Below are positions 1-8,272 of a DNA stretch of 64,000 nucleotides, in pieces. This DNA comes from Undibacterium sp. Jales W-56 (GTDB taxonomy: Bacteria; Pseudomonadota; Gammaproteobacteria; Burkholderiales; Burkholderiaceae_D), in contig NZ_JAJLQW010000004.1 of NCBI RefSeq assembly GCF_025548535.1, forward strand, positions 1 to 64,000. The letters are read 5' to 3'. Every line of letters starts with the position of its first letter. The first letter of the stretch is position 1. The position numbers and the translations under genes are program-made. The notes under the pieces were generated by a model. It was not told the origin of the DNA and searched no databases. It saw nothing but the letters and a program-made list of their open reading frames with translations.

Positions 1-677
1 CTGAAAAATCCATACCTACGTCTCCTCCATTTACAACCATTAATTTACAAAAATCTGTTCCTCACCCTTGATTAGCGTAAAACCGCAGCTATATCAAAGA
101 TAAGACAACGTCACGAATTCTTAAAACCTGTACGCGAAAAAAGCTTGGCGCTAATTTTGCGATTTAATACGTCAATCAAGCAAAAGATTGATGAGGATCC
201 TTCATTTTTTTGAAATTAGCAAGTGCCGGCCTCAAAATTACAAGCTCTTCCCTCTCTAAATGGAGTTCGCTTAGAGCCCGTCATATATTTCGGGGGAACT
301 TACGATGAAAAACGGTAGTCTTCCAAATTCAAAAATGTAACAAAGTTACACGACAAACACAAGCATCATCGTTTTTTACTTTATGAATTGCCTGTTCGAT
401 TAAAAAATACAATGAAATTGTAGTTTCATTACATAAATTTCAATGCGCAGCCATCAAGTTATCCGCAAGAATACCACGTCCGCAAAAAATATTCGCTCAT
501 TTATAACGATACTAAGAGGCTTCATTCCTATCGGCCTGATGCCCAGGCGAATATTCATCACCGAGCAAACCTCAATGTCAGATGCGCCTAAAAATACTCT
601 GGCCTTTCGGTATTTTGCTAAACACAAACTTAAAACCCTGTTCTGCATTACCCCTGGATCACCGCATGCAGCCTCTG
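1..677. other. AT-rich stretch without a recognisable gene
   Basis: This stretch is visibly richer in A and T than the rest of the window. The only open frames (443-685 on the plus strand and 454-648 on the minus strand) overlap each other, lack a ribosome binding site and resemble no family I know. I see no RNA gene here. It may be the eroded edge of an accessory region lying outside the window. Confidence 0.5.
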
Positions 678-845
678 CTACCTGAGTCTGTGTACTATCG
701 ATAAATCATGCATCAAATCGGCAATCATCGCATTCACCGCCATCTCGAAATAAAATTTCTTGGCGATATTATAGGAATTTAGACGATCAAGTAAACCACT
801 GTATTTATCACGACAGAGAGCCTGCACAACGGATGTATCAAGCAT
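678..845 (-). CDS. Unrecognised 55-residue open frame, possibly a gene remnant
   Basis: A minus-strand frame opens with ATG at 845 and closes with TAG at 678. It encodes a small basic, helical-looking peptide beginning MLDTSVVQALCRD and containing EMAVNAMIADLMHDL. The frame continues in-phase about 19 codons upstream of the ATG without another ATG, so this could be the tail of a longer broken gene. I cannot assign a family. No clear ribosome binding site precedes the ATG. The surrounding AT-rich DNA suggests a decayed accessory gene rather than a core gene. It could also be chance. Confidence 0.2.
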   Translation of the reverse strand: MLDTSVVQALCRDKYSGLLDRLNSYNIAKKFYFEMAVNAMIADLMHDLSIVHRLR

Positions 846-1018
846 TCGTTTGCGGCTACTAATACGTCTTATTTGATGAGTGGTTAAGATGTCCTGATAG
901 AATTTTATAAAAAATCAGATACTCCCTATTATTTTAAAAAAATCAAGCTTTATACGTCGGCTTCATGACAATATTAAAATATACATCCCCCAGTATATTA
1001 AAAATCAATAAGCAAACG

Positions 1019-1054
1019 CAAAAAAAGCCCGCCCGGTAACGAGCAAGCTTTTTT
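1019..1054 (-). terminator. Intrinsic terminator after the flavodoxin-like gene
   Basis: Read on the minus strand, an A-run and GCTTGCTCG pair with CGGGCGGGC plus a U-run around a UUAC loop, partly through G-U pairs. It ends the pirin/flavodoxin transcript about 50 bases after the stop codon at 1103. Confidence 0.7.
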
Positions 1055-1102
1055 GATTATGTTAATACCACCGGTTACTACCACTAAGGCGCTTAAATGC
1101 GT

Positions 1103-1672
1103 TTAAGCGAATTTCGCAGCCGTCTCAGCAACCCGCTTGCCGAACAATTTCGCGGTTTCCAGGTCGCCTGGCAAAGGACCTTCTTCCGGCGAAGAATCGG
1201 ATGGCGATTGCGTCATCAAGCCTGAGAAGCTGCCGACGTAATTGATATCGTTGCGCTGCGCCGCTTTGCTGTTGGCCGGCATCAGGCCTGTGCCTACCCA
1301 GATCATCGAATGCTGTTGCGACAGCGTGAACAAATAATGCAGGGTCGAGAGTTTGTCGCCATTCATGGTGGCCGAATTCGTGAAAGCGGCGGCGATTTTG
1401 TCTTTCCAGACCTGGGAATACCAGGGTTTGGATGAGGTATCGGCGAATTTTTTAAATTGCCAGGAGACCGTGCCCATATAGGTAGGCGAACCGAAGATGA
1501 TCGCATCGGCCGCAGCCAGGCTCGCCCAGTTTGCCTCGGTAATATTGCCCTCGGCGTCAATCTCAATCAATTCGGCTGCTGCGTCCGCTACTGCCGCGCC
1601 GGCATGGACAGCTTCCGCCGCTTTTTTGGTATGGCCGTAACCTGAGTGATACACAATCGCTATTTTTTTCAT
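1103..1672 (-). CDS. Flavodoxin-like / WrbA-type NAD(P)H oxidoreductase
   Basis: This 189-residue protein has the flavodoxin fold of the WrbA/NAD(P)H:quinone oxidoreductase group, which binds FMN and reduces quinones in the cytosol. The N-terminal phosphate-binding loop YHSGYGHTKKAAEAV sits at residues 8-22. The second FMN-contacting segment FGSPTYMGTVSWQFKKF lies near residues 60-76. The start at 1672 is preceded by AAAGGA. It is shorter and more divergent than E. coli WrbA, so I do not assign that symbol. It lies 67 bases downstream of the pirin gene on the same strand, probably co-transcribed, and the pair may answer to the divergent LysR regulator in response to quinones or electrophiles. 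The family is clear; the substrate is not. Confidence 0.85.
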   Translation of the reverse strand: MKKIAIVYHSGYGHTKKAAEAVHAGAAVADAAAELIEIDAEGNITEANWASLAAADAIIFGSPTYMGTVSWQFKKFADTSSKPWYSQVWKDKIAAAFTNSATMNGDKLSTLHYLFTLSQQHSMIWVGTGLMPANSKAAQRNDINYVGSFSGLMTQSPSDSSPEEGPLPGDLETAKLFGKRVAETAAKFA

Positions 1673-1739
1673 GAAAATTCCTTTATTGATTAGATTTGAT
1701 GAGATTTTTTGATGCCATTGACACTGTCAGACTTGCCGC

Positions 1740-2441
1740 TTAGTGCGGCAAATCGAACACCAACACTTCCGCTTGCTGACCTGCTTCTAATGTCAACAAT
1801 TCTTCCTGCTGCAATTTCACTGCGTCGCCTGCCGACAAGGCTTGTCCATTCACGGTCAAGGTACCGCGTGCCAGATGGACGTAGGTCAGACGGTCGGCGG
1901 ACAAAACCAGGCTAGCCGCCTGCTCGCCATCGAACAAACCTATGTACAAGCGCGCATCCTGACGAATCGGAATGGAGCCATCTGCACCATCGGGCGAGGC
2001 AACCAGCCGCAAACGCCCGAGCTTTTCTTCGCGACTAAAATCTTTTTCCTGATACGCCGGTACTGCATTGATGCGATCAGGCTGGATCCAGATCTGCAGC
2101 AAATGCGTAGGCTGCACCGGCGAAGGATTGAATTCCGAATGGCGCACGCCCGTGCCTGCACTCATGTATTGCACATTTCCCGGATAAATCGTACTGCCGT
2201 TGCCCATGCTATCTTTGTGCGCAATCGCACCTTCGAGCACATAGGTGATGATTTCCATATCCTTATGGCCGTGCATGCCAAAACCCATGCCGGCGGCAAT
2301 CCGGTCGTCATTGATCACGCGCAACGGGCCGAAGCCCATATGCGCCGGATCGTAGTAATCGGCGAAGGAAAAACTATGGAAGGACTGCAGCCAGCCATGG
2401 TCGGCATAACCGCGCTGTTCGGATTTATGTAGTGTCAGCAT
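1740..2441 (-). CDS. Pirin family protein
   Basis: This 233-residue protein is a bicupin of the pirin family. The metal-binding residues are visible in the N-terminal cupin as GMHGHKDMEIITYV (about residues 54-67) and GVRHSEFN (about 97-104). Pirins of this class bind Fe and several have quercetin dioxygenase activity. The open frame extends upstream to 2663, but those codons overlap the divergent regulator and show no pirin similarity. The ATG at 2441, giving MLTLHKSEQRG, matches the usual pirin N-terminus. It shares a divergent promoter region with the LysR gene at 2560, an arrangement like yhaK-yhaJ in E. coli. The native substrate cannot be told from the sequence. Confidence 0.88.
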   Translation of the reverse strand: MLTLHKSEQRGYADHGWLQSFHSFSFADYYDPAHMGFGPLRVINDDRIAAGMGFGMHGHKDMEIITYVLEGAIAHKDSMGNGSTIYPGNVQYMSAGTGVRHSEFNPSPVQPTHLLQIWIQPDRINAVPAYQEKDFSREEKLGRLRLVASPDGADGSIPIRQDARLYIGLFDGEQAASLVLSADRLTYVHLARGTLTVNGQALSAGDAVKLQQEELLTLEAGQQAEVLVFDLPH

Positions 2442-2480
2442 TGTGTTCTTATTCAAATAATTGATATGATGTGTACCAAT

Positions 2481-2497
2481 ATATAGCTGGTCTATCA
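2481..2497. promoter_or_regulatory. Candidate LysR operator between pirin and its regulator
   Basis: An interrupted palindrome ATAG-N5-CTAT, extended to ATATAG...CTATCAT, sits in the 118-base divergent gap. Its shape fits the T-N11-A type boxes that LysR proteins bind. The assignment rests on position and symmetry only. Confidence 0.4.
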
Positions 2498-2559
2498 TTA
2501 ATAACAGGGGCTTTTTTTCTATCTCTTGTTCAGTTTTTTTGTATAAAAATTCTAATGTC

Positions 2560-3483
2560 ATGAATATCACGCTGGAAGCGTTGCAAATTCTCGATGCGAT
2601 TGACCGCAAAGGCAGTTTCGCCGCTGCCGCCAATGTGCTCGACAAAGTACCGTCCGCCATCACCTATAGCATCCGCAAGCTGGAAGAGGATCTCGATGTC
2701 TTGCTGTACGACCGGCGCGGCCATCGCGCCAAGCTGACGATAGCGGGACAAGAGCTGCTGACCCAAGGCCGCCACTTGCTCCAGGCTGCGGAAGAACTGG
2801 AACAGAGGGTCAAGCGCACCGCGACTGGCTGGGAATCCGAATTACGTATCGTGGTCGACGGCATCATTCAATTCGAGAACCTACTCCCGCTACTACAAGA
2901 ATTCGAACAACAAGCTTGCGGCACGCGACTGAGGATTTCACAAGAAGTATTGTCAGGCGTCTGGGAAACCTTATTAAACGGTCGCGCTGATCTAGCGATT
3001 GGCGCCGCTTACGACGGTCCCGACACCTTGCGCATGCATGGCGAATACCAGACCCGTTTGATGGGCAATATCGATTGGGTCTTTGCGGTCGCCGCCCAGC
3101 ATCCGCTGGCCCAAGCAGCAGAGCCGCTGACTGCCGGCGTCATACAAAATTACCGCGCCATCGTGGTCGGCGATACCGGCCGTCAGTTGCCCTCGATCAC
3201 GGCAGGCATCTTGAACGGCCAGGATACGCTGACCGTACCGTCCTTACATGCCAAATTATTGGCGCAGGTCGCCGGTCTTGGCTGCGGCAATCTGCCGCGC
3301 GCGCTGGCGCTGCCTTATTTAAAGTCCGGCGCCCTGGTTGAAAAAACCCTGGAAGAAACTCGCCTGTCGGGCAATAACCGGATCGCCTGGCGCAGCAACG
3401 ACAAAGGCAAGGCCTTACACTGGTTTTTACAAAGGCTCGCGGATCCGGTCGTGCAGCGCATGTTGCTGGGCGGCGTCGTATGA
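2560..3483 (+). CDS. LysR family transcriptional regulator
   Basis: This 307-residue protein has the N-terminal winged helix-turn-helix of LysR regulators (GSFAAAANVLDKVPSAITYS, about residues 17-36) followed by a LysR substrate-binding domain from about residue 90 to the end. I chose the ATG at 2560, giving MNITLEALQ. The frame could also begin at a TTG at 2539, but the ATG gives the normal family N-terminus. It is transcribed away from the pirin gene and probably controls it, as LysR regulators usually control their divergent neighbour. Its stop overlaps the gluQ start by ATGA, so gluQ may be translated by coupling. The inducer is unknown; a quinone or aromatic electrophile is a guess based on the pirin and flavodoxin genes. 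Confidence 0.9.
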   Translation: MNITLEALQILDAIDRKGSFAAAANVLDKVPSAITYSIRKLEEDLDVLLYDRRGHRAKLTIAGQELLTQGRHLLQAAEELEQRVKRTATGWESELRIVVDGIIQFENLLPLLQEFEQQACGTRLRISQEVLSGVWETLLNGRADLAIGAAYDGPDTLRMHGEYQTRLMGNIDWVFAVAAQHPLAQAAEPLTAGVIQNYRAIVVGDTGRQLPSITAGILNGQDTLTVPSLHAKLLAQVAGLGCGNLPRALALPYLKSGALVEKTLEETRLSGNNRIAWRSNDKGKALHWFLQRLADPVVQRMLLGGVV

Positions 3484-4427
3484 TCCTATCCCGGCCCCGC
3501 CACTATATCGGTCGCTTTGCCCCGTCGCCAACCGGCCCCCTGCACATGGGTTCGCTGGTGGCGGCGATGGCGAGTTATCTGGACGCCAAAGCGCATCGGG
3601 GGCAATGGTTGCTGAGAATAGAAGATCTCGATTTTGACCGCAATGCCAAAGACGCGGATCAGATGATCATCGACACCCTGCGGCGCTGCCAGATGCAATG
3701 GGACGGCGCGATTGCATGGCAGAGCCAGCGCAGCGCCTTATATGAAGCAGCGCTGCAACAATTAGGCGATGCGATTTATCCTTGCGCCTGCTCGCGTAGG
3801 GAGATTGCCGATTCACGCTTAAATAGCCAGGCGACGTCGATTACCGTGTATCCCGGCACTTGCCGTAACGGCCTGCCTGCGGGAAGACAGCCGCGCTCAT
3901 GGCGGCTCAAGGTACCCGCCGGTGCGCAAAGCAGGAGATCTTTCGATGATCGCTGGATGGGACGACTCAGCCAGGATCTGGCGACGGAAGTCGGCGATTT
4001 CGTTTTAAAACGTGCCGATGGATTCTGGGCTTACCAGCTTGCGGTGGTCGTTGATGATGCGGCACAGGGAGTTACCGATGTAGTGCGTGGCGCCGATTTA
4101 CTCGACTCAACAGCGCGGCAAATGTATCTGCAGGAGTTACTGGGATTGCCGTATCCGCGTTATCTGCATATTCCCGTTGTAGCCAATGCCAATGGGGAGA
4201 AATTGTCCAAGCAAACGGGGGCGCAGGCGATTGATGTTGGCGGCTCAGAAAAGGATGTACTTCAGCATGCCTTACTGCCCGCCGCGCATTTTTTGGGATT
4301 ACACCATCTCGCCGGCACTGACTACCCGACTATTTCCTCATTCTGGCAACAAGCTATCTCTGCCTGGCAGCAGCTGCTGGAAGAACATTCCAACACCGCT
4401 ACCGCATCTGCCAAATCGGCCGACTAG
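3480..4427 (+). CDS. gluQ: Glutamyl-Q tRNA(Asp) synthetase
   Basis: GluQ-RS activates glutamate without tRNA and transfers it to the queuosine base at position 34 of tRNA(Asp). The 315-residue protein is a truncated glutamyl-tRNA synthetase that lacks the anticodon-binding domain. It has the N-terminal FAPSPTGPLHMGSLVAA (HIGH-type) motif at about residues 13-29 and a KMSKS-type EKLSKQTG near residue 240. Zinc-ligand residues are CAC and a Y...C pair around residues 101-125. It overlaps the LysR gene by four bases. A second queuosine-pathway gene, queG, lies at 48.4 kb, so the cell makes queuosine. Confidence 0.93.
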   Translation: MILSRPRHYIGRFAPSPTGPLHMGSLVAAMASYLDAKAHRGQWLLRIEDLDFDRNAKDADQMIIDTLRRCQMQWDGAIAWQSQRSALYEAALQQLGDAIYPCACSRREIADSRLNSQATSITVYPGTCRNGLPAGRQPRSWRLKVPAGAQSRRSFDDRWMGRLSQDLATEVGDFVLKRADGFWAYQLAVVVDDAAQGVTDVVRGADLLDSTARQMYLQELLGLPYPRYLHIPVVANANGEKLSKQTGAQAIDVGGSEKDVLQHALLPAAHFLGLHHLAGTDYPTISSFWQQAISAWQQLLEEHSNTATASAKSAD

Positions 4428-4443
4428 CTTGAAACAGAACCAA

Positions 4444-5877
4444 TCAGGATTTAGAGAAACCACCGAGCAAGGCCGCTCTTTTTTGCGGCTTTGCTGCAGC
4501 AGTTGCAGACGTCGGGGTAGTCGATGCAGGCATGGTTTGTATGGTCGAAGCGCTAGGTTCGTAAGGTTTTAAAAACCAGGGATCGACTTTTTCTCTAGGC
4601 TGGTTAAAAGTACGGGCAGGACGCTCAAATGCCTTTGCAGCGGGCTTTTCACCATCAAAAGAACGCGGCTTGCGCTCGGCGTGCACCGCAGTTTGCGCGA
4701 CAAAACCTGCCAGCTGCAATTTGACGATTTTTTGCTTGATGAGCTTTTCGATATCAATCAGCAAGCGCTCGTCTTTGTCGGTATGCAGAGAAATTGCATC
4801 GCCAGTCGCGCCGGCACGACCAGTACGACCGATACGGTGCACATAATCTTCTGCGTTATAAGGCAGGTCGTAATTGATCACGCAGGGCAATTCAGCGATA
4901 TCCAGGCCACGCGCCGCGACGTCGGTAGCAACCAATACTTCAACTTCGCCACGCTTAAAGGCTTCCAGGGCAGCCATACGTTCGCTCTGCGATTTGTCGC
5001 CATGAATCGCAGAGGCTTTTACGCCTTGCTTGACCAGGTGCAATGCCAGGCGAGAGGCGCCGATCTTGGTATTGGAAAAGACGATGACCTGCTTTAATCC
5101 GCGCTCACGAATGATGAACGACACGGCATCGCGTTTCTCTTCTTCCGCCACCTTATACAAAATTTGCGTGACATTATCGGCGGTCGCATTGCTCCGCGCG
5201 ACTTCGATCGTGACCGGGTTCGTCAAGAAACTCGCCGCGAGTTTCTTGATTTCCGGTGAAAAAGTAGCAGAGAACATCAGGCTCTGACGCTGCTTAGGCA
5301 GTAAATTGATGATGCGCTGCAGATCCGGCAAAAAGCCCATGTCCAGCATGCGATCCGCCTCATCCATAATCAGGATCTGGGTCTGCGATAAATTGATGGT
5401 TTTTTGCTGAACATGGTCAAGCAGGCGGCCAGGCGTTGCAATCACGATCTCCACACCGGAACGCAAGGCGGCAGTCTGCGGCGCCATATCCATGCCGCCA
5501 AATACGACCGTAGAACGGAGTGGCGTATGACGCGAATACGCTTGCACATTTTCGGCAACCTGATCGGCCAGCTCGCGAGTCGGCGTCAAAATCAAAGCCC
5601 GCACCGGATGCCGCGCCGGCGACGCACTGCTGCTCGCATGCGCCATCAGCAGTTGGATAATCGGCAGTGAAAAACCAGCCGTCTTACCGGTACCGGTCTG
5701 CGCTGCCCCCATCACATCGCGGCCTTGCAGTACCACGGGAATAGCCTGCGCCTGAATCGGCGTAGGATGGATATAACCCTGATCAGTCAAGGCGCGCAGT
5801 ATCTCGGGACAAAGTCCAAAGTCAGCGAAACGCAGGTCGGAGGGGATTTGCTCTATTGGAGCCTTAATTTCGGTCAT
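4444..5877 (-). CDS. rhlE: DEAD-box RNA helicase, RhlE type
   Basis: This 477-residue ATP-dependent RNA helicase carries all the DEAD-box motifs: Q motif (TPIQAQAIP), AQTGTGKT, PTREL, DEAD, SAT and HRIGRTGRAG. After the two RecA domains (to about residue 380) comes a low-complexity tail rich in A, P, K and R, typical of RhlE, which acts in ribosome assembly and RNA turnover. The frame opens at 5919, but the ATG at 5877 (MTEIKAPIEQ) is the plausible start. The gene converges with gluQ, leaving 16 bases between the stops. RhlE versus another DEAD helicase is judged from the N-terminal pattern and the tail, so the symbol is likely but not certain. Confidence 0.85.
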   Translation of the reverse strand: MTEIKAPIEQIPSDLRFADFGLCPEILRALTDQGYIHPTPIQAQAIPVVLQGRDVMGAAQTGTGKTAGFSLPIIQLLMAHASSSASPARHPVRALILTPTRELADQVAENVQAYSRHTPLRSTVVFGGMDMAPQTAALRSGVEIVIATPGRLLDHVQQKTINLSQTQILIMDEADRMLDMGFLPDLQRIINLLPKQRQSLMFSATFSPEIKKLAASFLTNPVTIEVARSNATADNVTQILYKVAEEEKRDAVSFIIRERGLKQVIVFSNTKIGASRLALHLVKQGVKASAIHGDKSQSERMAALEAFKRGEVEVLVATDVAARGLDIAELPCVINYDLPYNAEDYVHRIGRTGRAGATGDAISLHTDKDERLLIDIEKLIKQKIVKLQLAGFVAQTAVHAERKPRSFDGEKPAAKAFERPARTFNQPREKVDPWFLKPYEPSASTIQTMPASTTPTSATAAAKPQKRAALLGGFSKS

Positions 5878-6059
5878 GTTATGAATGGTGAGCCTTCCGT
5901 GGACAGAACACGGCACCAACGGAAAATCGATGATGTTGCGTCATTTTAGGTAAAAATAAATACCTAGCAGGTTTAGGCGTGGTTGAATATGAGAATCGGC
6001 ACATTATAACACTACGCAATCCCCATCCAATTTCGCATGATTTTCCATCTATTCGACTG

Positions 6060-8054
6060 CTAAGGATCAAACAGAACCGCCGTTGCCGTTGCCTGTCCGC
6101 CGCGTCCATCGCTAATCGTATAGGTGAAACTATCCTGAAAAAATGGTTTGAAAGGGGTAAATAATACTTGTTTGCCCACGATGCGCACAGTCCCGGTACC
6201 CTTAGATGGCTGCGTGACAGAGAGAAGACTTAATTCATCTCCATCAGGATCACTGTCGTTTGCGAGCGGATCCAGCAAAGACTCTTTCACCCCGCTCAAT
6301 CTGAACCAATCATCTTTGGCGATCGGCGCCTGATTTGGCAAAACCACATTGACCGTTACGTTCGCGGACGATGTCAAACCTTGACTATCCTTAATGACAT
6401 AACTAAAAGCGACTTGTCCCTTAAAGTTCGAAGGTGCGGTATAGACTAATTGCGCCCCCTCAATCCGAACCTGCCCCAGAGGTGCAGAACTGACCGAAAC
6501 AAGACTGATGCTATCGCCAGGATCAGGATCGCTATCGTTGCTTAATACGGCAAAACTTGTCACACTGCCGGCCAGTACTTCATACGTATCTGCATTAGCT
6601 TGCGGCGCTCTATTTTTCCATGCCCTTGTCCGGGATTCGCTTTGTGTTTGCTGTTGACTACGATAAGTATCTACCGTGCGCTTATGCTCAAAGGAAGTAC
6701 GCATCGCACGCTTAATCCAGGCCGGCTCTTGCGTAATTTCTTCACGTTTATAAGTGACAATCGGCTCGGGAGCCTGCTGTATTTGCTCAGGTATCTCGAT
6801 CAACTCCTCCTTATCGACAATACTTACAAACTCCATATCTACCCGGCGATTTCGCTCTCGCTCCGACTGCGGGTATTTGGGCTGCGACTTGCCTTTAGCC
6901 TCCAGAATCACATCCTCAATACCAAGAATACCTTGAGCAATGAAATAATCTCTTACTGCGGTGGCGCGTTGCAAAGATAAGCGCTCATTGAGACTGGTTG
7001 AACCGAGATCGCAAGTATGGCCCACTATACGGACTTTGCCATCGCGAGGATGTTTTTTTAGGATGTCAGCAATTCGGTCTAATTCCGTTTTAGCGGCATC
7101 TGTTAATTTTGCACTCGCAAGAACAAAGAAAGCATCCCCACTCATACTAGTGGAAGTTTTAATCAATCGGGTTTCAGTTCTTGCCGGAATAATGATGGGA
7201 TCTGCTTTCACTGCCGGCTCGGCAACCATGCGGTATTGGTGCGCAGGCTGCGTGGTATTTTTTCCAAAATTGTAGCGGTACATGACAGAAACACGATTGT
7301 CGCTTTGCTTCGCTTCGACGTCGCCAGTTTTTCTAAACTGCCCTACTTGCACCGCAACGCTATGGGGAGTGCCGAGGAAAAATTTCTCCGCTGTTAACGA
7401 TATGCCTACCTGCTTTGCTGAATTCCCGCCCCATTCATAATCCAGGCCCGCGGCCAGGCGAATGTCTTGCGATGAATAATAATGACCCAGTCGCATACCC
7501 AGGCCGTTATCGTATGCACGCTCATAGGTGCGCGTCGTTGTCGTAGTTGAAATCGTATCGATATAGCTTCGCCCCGCTTCCACGCCGTTGACCTGTGAAT
7601 CTACGACTGCCAGATTGCTAGCCACCAATCGTTGTGAGCCTGGACTATGACTGAGATAAATATGTCCAAATAGATTTTCTGTTTCCTGTCCATAACCCAG
7701 GCTGATTTTACGGTCGCGCATTGCATTCTGATCGAAACCAATAAAATATTTTGTGACAACGTCATTTGATAATTGATGGTAGCTGATCGCAGCACCACCG
7801 GAAGACTTTGCGAACCACGCCTCACCCAACCAACTCACATTATCTTTTTCAATCAAAACACCGGACACTTCTGCCTGCCAGGTCCCGCTATTTTGGTAGC
7901 CGATTCCCAATCGAGAACTGGCGCCTGTATATTGCAATGCACCGACATTTTGTATCGATGGAGCATTGATCTCCTGCGCCTGTGCCGATGCGAATGACGC
8001 CAATAAAGCGATCAACAGGGATGAGCAAGGGATTTGATAATTTGGTGAATGCAT
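6060..8054 (-). CDS. OmpA-domain outer membrane protein with two C-terminal Ig-like repeats
   Basis: This 664-residue secreted protein starts at the ATG at 8054, which opens a signal peptide ending ASAQAQ near residue 27. Residues 30-280 are rich in alternating polar and aromatic segments, as in a beta-barrel or surface domain. An OmpA-type peptidoglycan-binding domain follows at about residues 300-410 (VRIVGHTCDLGSTSLNERLS). A linker then leads to two tandem cadherin/Ig-like repeats at about 481-573 and 574-664, each with an NDSDPDPGD or NDSDPDGDE motif of possible Ca2+-binding type. OmpA domains normally sit at the C-terminus, so repeats after it are unusual. It is monocistronic and ends 180 bases from the helicase start. 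The role is probably envelope anchoring or adhesion; no specific partner can be named. Confidence 0.75.
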   Translation of the reverse strand: MHSPNYQIPCSSLLIALLASFASAQAQEINAPSIQNVGALQYTGASSRLGIGYQNSGTWQAEVSGVLIEKDNVSWLGEAWFAKSSGGAAISYHQLSNDVVTKYFIGFDQNAMRDRKISLGYGQETENLFGHIYLSHSPGSQRLVASNLAVVDSQVNGVEAGRSYIDTISTTTTTRTYERAYDNGLGMRLGHYYSSQDIRLAAGLDYEWGGNSAKQVGISLTAEKFFLGTPHSVAVQVGQFRKTGDVEAKQSDNRVSVMYRYNFGKNTTQPAHQYRMVAEPAVKADPIIIPARTETRLIKTSTSMSGDAFFVLASAKLTDAAKTELDRIADILKKHPRDGKVRIVGHTCDLGSTSLNERLSLQRATAVRDYFIAQGILGIEDVILEAKGKSQPKYPQSERERNRRVDMEFVSIVDKEELIEIPEQIQQAPEPIVTYKREEITQEPAWIKRAMRTSFEHKRTVDTYRSQQQTQSESRTRAWKNRAPQANADTYEVLAGSVTSFAVLSNDSDPDPGDSISLVSVSSAPLGQVRIEGAQLVYTAPSNFKGQVAFSYVIKDSQGLTSSANVTVNVVLPNQAPIAKDDWFRLSGVKESLLDPLANDSDPDGDELSLLSVTQPSKGTGTVRIVGKQVLFTPFKPFFQDSFTYTISDGRGGQATATAVLFDP

Positions 8055-8100
8055 ATAAATAGAATTCGGATTCAATCGATGTATTGCAGCACAACGTGAC

Positions 8101-8130
8101 ACAAAAAAAGGCTAGCGAAAGCTAGCCTTA
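8101..8130 (-). terminator. Intrinsic terminator of the tRNA-Ile gene
   Basis: On the minus strand AAGGCTAGC-TTTC-GCTAGCCTT is followed by a T-run. It lies eight bases after the CCA end of the tRNA. Confidence 0.85.
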
Positions 8131-8137
8131 GAATCTT

Positions 8138-8215
<78 letters not shown>

Positions 8216-8231
8216 AATCTTATCAAACACT

Positions 8232-8261
8232 AAAAAAACAGGCGTCGAAAAAACCGACGCC
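8232..8261 (-). terminator. Intrinsic terminator of the rpoD operon
   Basis: On the minus strand GGCGTCG-gtttttt-CGACGCC is followed by a seven-T run, 12 bases after the rpoD stop codon. Confidence 0.85.
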
Positions 8262-8272
8262 ATTGTATTACA

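Noticed and set aside
443-685. Two overlapping 60-80 codon frames on opposite strands
   Set aside because: They cover the same AT-rich DNA, have no start signals and resemble nothing; at most one could be real.
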